A stretch of DNA of 6,325 nucleotides from Aquificota bacterium (GTDB taxonomy: Bacteria > Aquificota > Aquificia > Aquificales > Aquificaceae). Position 1 is the stretch's first letter; each line of letters begins with the position of its first letter. Position numbers and translations under genes: made by a program. Shown piece by piece: positions 5,657 to 6,325 of the stretch. Below the pieces are notes generated by a model. That model saw only the letters and a list, made by a program, of their open reading frames with translations, had not been told where the DNA came from and did not search any database. Location: contig JAJRQX010000170.1 of assembly GCA_024280065.1 (NCBI GenBank), positions 1 through 6,325 on the forward strand, read 5' to 3'.

Positions 5657-6325
5657 ATGCAGAAGACGGAACAGGTTCAGTTCAATAGAGCGGGCCAGAG
5701 AATCGTCTCACCGGAATACCTTCTCTTTGAGGCACCCAGGACTAAGCACTTCATGACAGGATCGGAAGTGGTGAAGGAGGCGGTAAAGAGGGCATCCGTT
5801 GACGCATCAGTTTCATACCCGATAACACCCCAGTCGGAAGCAGCTCACATGATAGGAGAGCTCTGGGTTGAGGGCTACGTTGGTGTCTACTTCAGGGGTG
5901 AGTCCGAGTTCGGCGTCATGTCGGAGATAGCGGGCTGTGCCATGGCGGGAGCCAGGACGATAACGACCACATCAGGTCCGGGCACCCTTAGGGCTATGGA
6001 GAACTTTCCCATGTGGGCGGGTTCAAGGCTCCCCATACAGCTCGTCCTCATGGCCAGGGGTATAAACTCTCCCCTCTCTATACAGCCCGACAACCTTGAG
6101 GTTTCCTTCCTCCTTGATACAGGATGTATGGTATGGCACGCTGAGACCGCCCAGGAGCTCTTTGACATGATCCTCGCGGGCTTTGTAGTTGCGGAGCAGC
6201 CAGACGTCCACGTTCCCTTAATAACCGTCATAGACGGTTTCTTCATATCCCACACGAGGGAAGCGGTCATGCTACCTCCCGACGACATAGCCCTTCCTCC
6301 CTACAACCCCTACAAGGCACCCATG
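5657..6325 (+). CDS. porA: Pyruvate (2-oxoacid):ferredoxin oxidoreductase alpha subunit, 3'-truncated
   Basis: Alpha subunit of the thiamine-diphosphate, CoA-dependent enzyme that interconverts acetyl-CoA + CO2 + reduced ferredoxin and pyruvate; in an autotroph it would run as pyruvate synthase. The 223 codons visible stay open to the window edge. After an extension of about 30 residues the POR N-domain begins at MTGSEVVKEAV (33-43). Motifs: SYPITPQSE (53-61, with the Thr that contacts the substrate carboxylate in pyruvate enzymes), GESEFGVMSEIAGCAMAGAR (81-100), TTTSGPG (103-109), SRLPI (123-127), MARG (132-135, Arg at the position of the second substrate contact) and DGFFISHT (193-200). DGFFISHT and YPITPQ favour a pyruvate enzyme, while SGPG is closer to 2-oxoglutarate enzymes, which usually have no SSQG. 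Gene order (ferredoxin-like, CdhB-like, alpha) also points to pyruvate. The oxidoreductase class is certain; the exact substrate is moderately supported. Beta and gamma genes should follow. Confidence 0.88.
   Translation, partial: MQKTEQVQFNRAGQRIVSPEYLLFEAPRTKHFMTGSEVVKEAVKRASVDASVSYPITPQSEAAHMIGELWVEGYVGVYFRGESEFGVMSEIAGCAMAGARTITTTSGPGTLRAMENFPMWAGSRLPIQLVLMARGINSPLSIQPDNLEVSFLLDTGCMVWHAETAQELFDMILAGFVVAEQPDVHVPLITVIDGFFISHTREAVMLPPDDIALPPYNPYKAPM

Noticed and set aside
5887..6288. Minus-strand open frame of 133 codons opposite the alpha subunit
   Set aside because: Antisense to conserved oxidoreductase motifs, with no independent support.

Overview
The window is bacterial chromosomal DNA, probably from a thermophilic, autotrophic member of the Aquificota (Aquificaceae type, e.g. 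the Hydrogenobacter/Thermocrinis/Hydrogenivirga group). This is inferred from three things: Arg is written almost only as AGG/AGA and Ile largely as ATA; the proteins are rich in Glu/Lys/Arg and genes are packed with overlaps; and the right end carries a multi-subunit pyruvate:ferredoxin oxidoreductase-type operon that includes a CdhB-like subunit. The genus cannot be fixed from this window.

Layout. (1) Positions 1-591, + strand: the 3' three quarters of glutamate racemase (murI), with its start outside the window. (2) Positions 4737 to 527, - strand: a compact four-gene cluster transcribed leftwards. It runs dprA (DNA uptake/recombination), a 14-helix DHA2-family drug-efflux-type permease, a secreted PpiC/SurA-like protein, and a second, clearly SurA-like secreted chaperone. 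Gaps are 10 nt or overlaps of 16 and 61 nt. The last gene collides tail to tail with murI in a 65-bp antisense overlap. (3) Positions 4738-4828: a 91-bp divergent intergenic region with a good sigma70-like promoter for the rightward operon, and a small hairpin that covers its first ribosome binding site. (4) Positions 4829-6325, + strand: the start of a 2-oxoacid:ferredoxin oxidoreductase operon. It encodes a 79-aa two-cluster ferredoxin-like subunit, a 189-aa protein resembling the epsilon (CdhB) subunit of archaeal CO dehydrogenase/acetyl-CoA synthase, and the first 223 codons of the alpha subunit. Beta and gamma subunits are expected just past the right edge.

How they work together. The rightward operon would make the ferredoxin-dependent enzyme that carboxylates acetyl-CoA to pyruvate, an anabolic step beside the reductive TCA cycle. 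The order (ferredoxin-like, ~21-kDa subunit, alpha) matches the five-subunit pyruvate enzyme (porEDABG) of Hydrogenobacter thermophilus as I recall it, rather than the 2-oxoglutarate enzyme (forDABGE). The leftward cluster combines envelope functions (efflux permease and two periplasmic folding factors) with dprA; no single pathway links them.

There is no stretch over 300 bases without a gene. I found no tRNA, rRNA, CRISPR array, insertion sequence or attachment site. The most unusual content is the CdhB-like subunit inside a pyruvate oxidoreductase operon, the unusual cysteine spacing of the ferredoxin-like subunit, and the hairpin over the operon's ribosome binding site. I see no convincing wholly new system.
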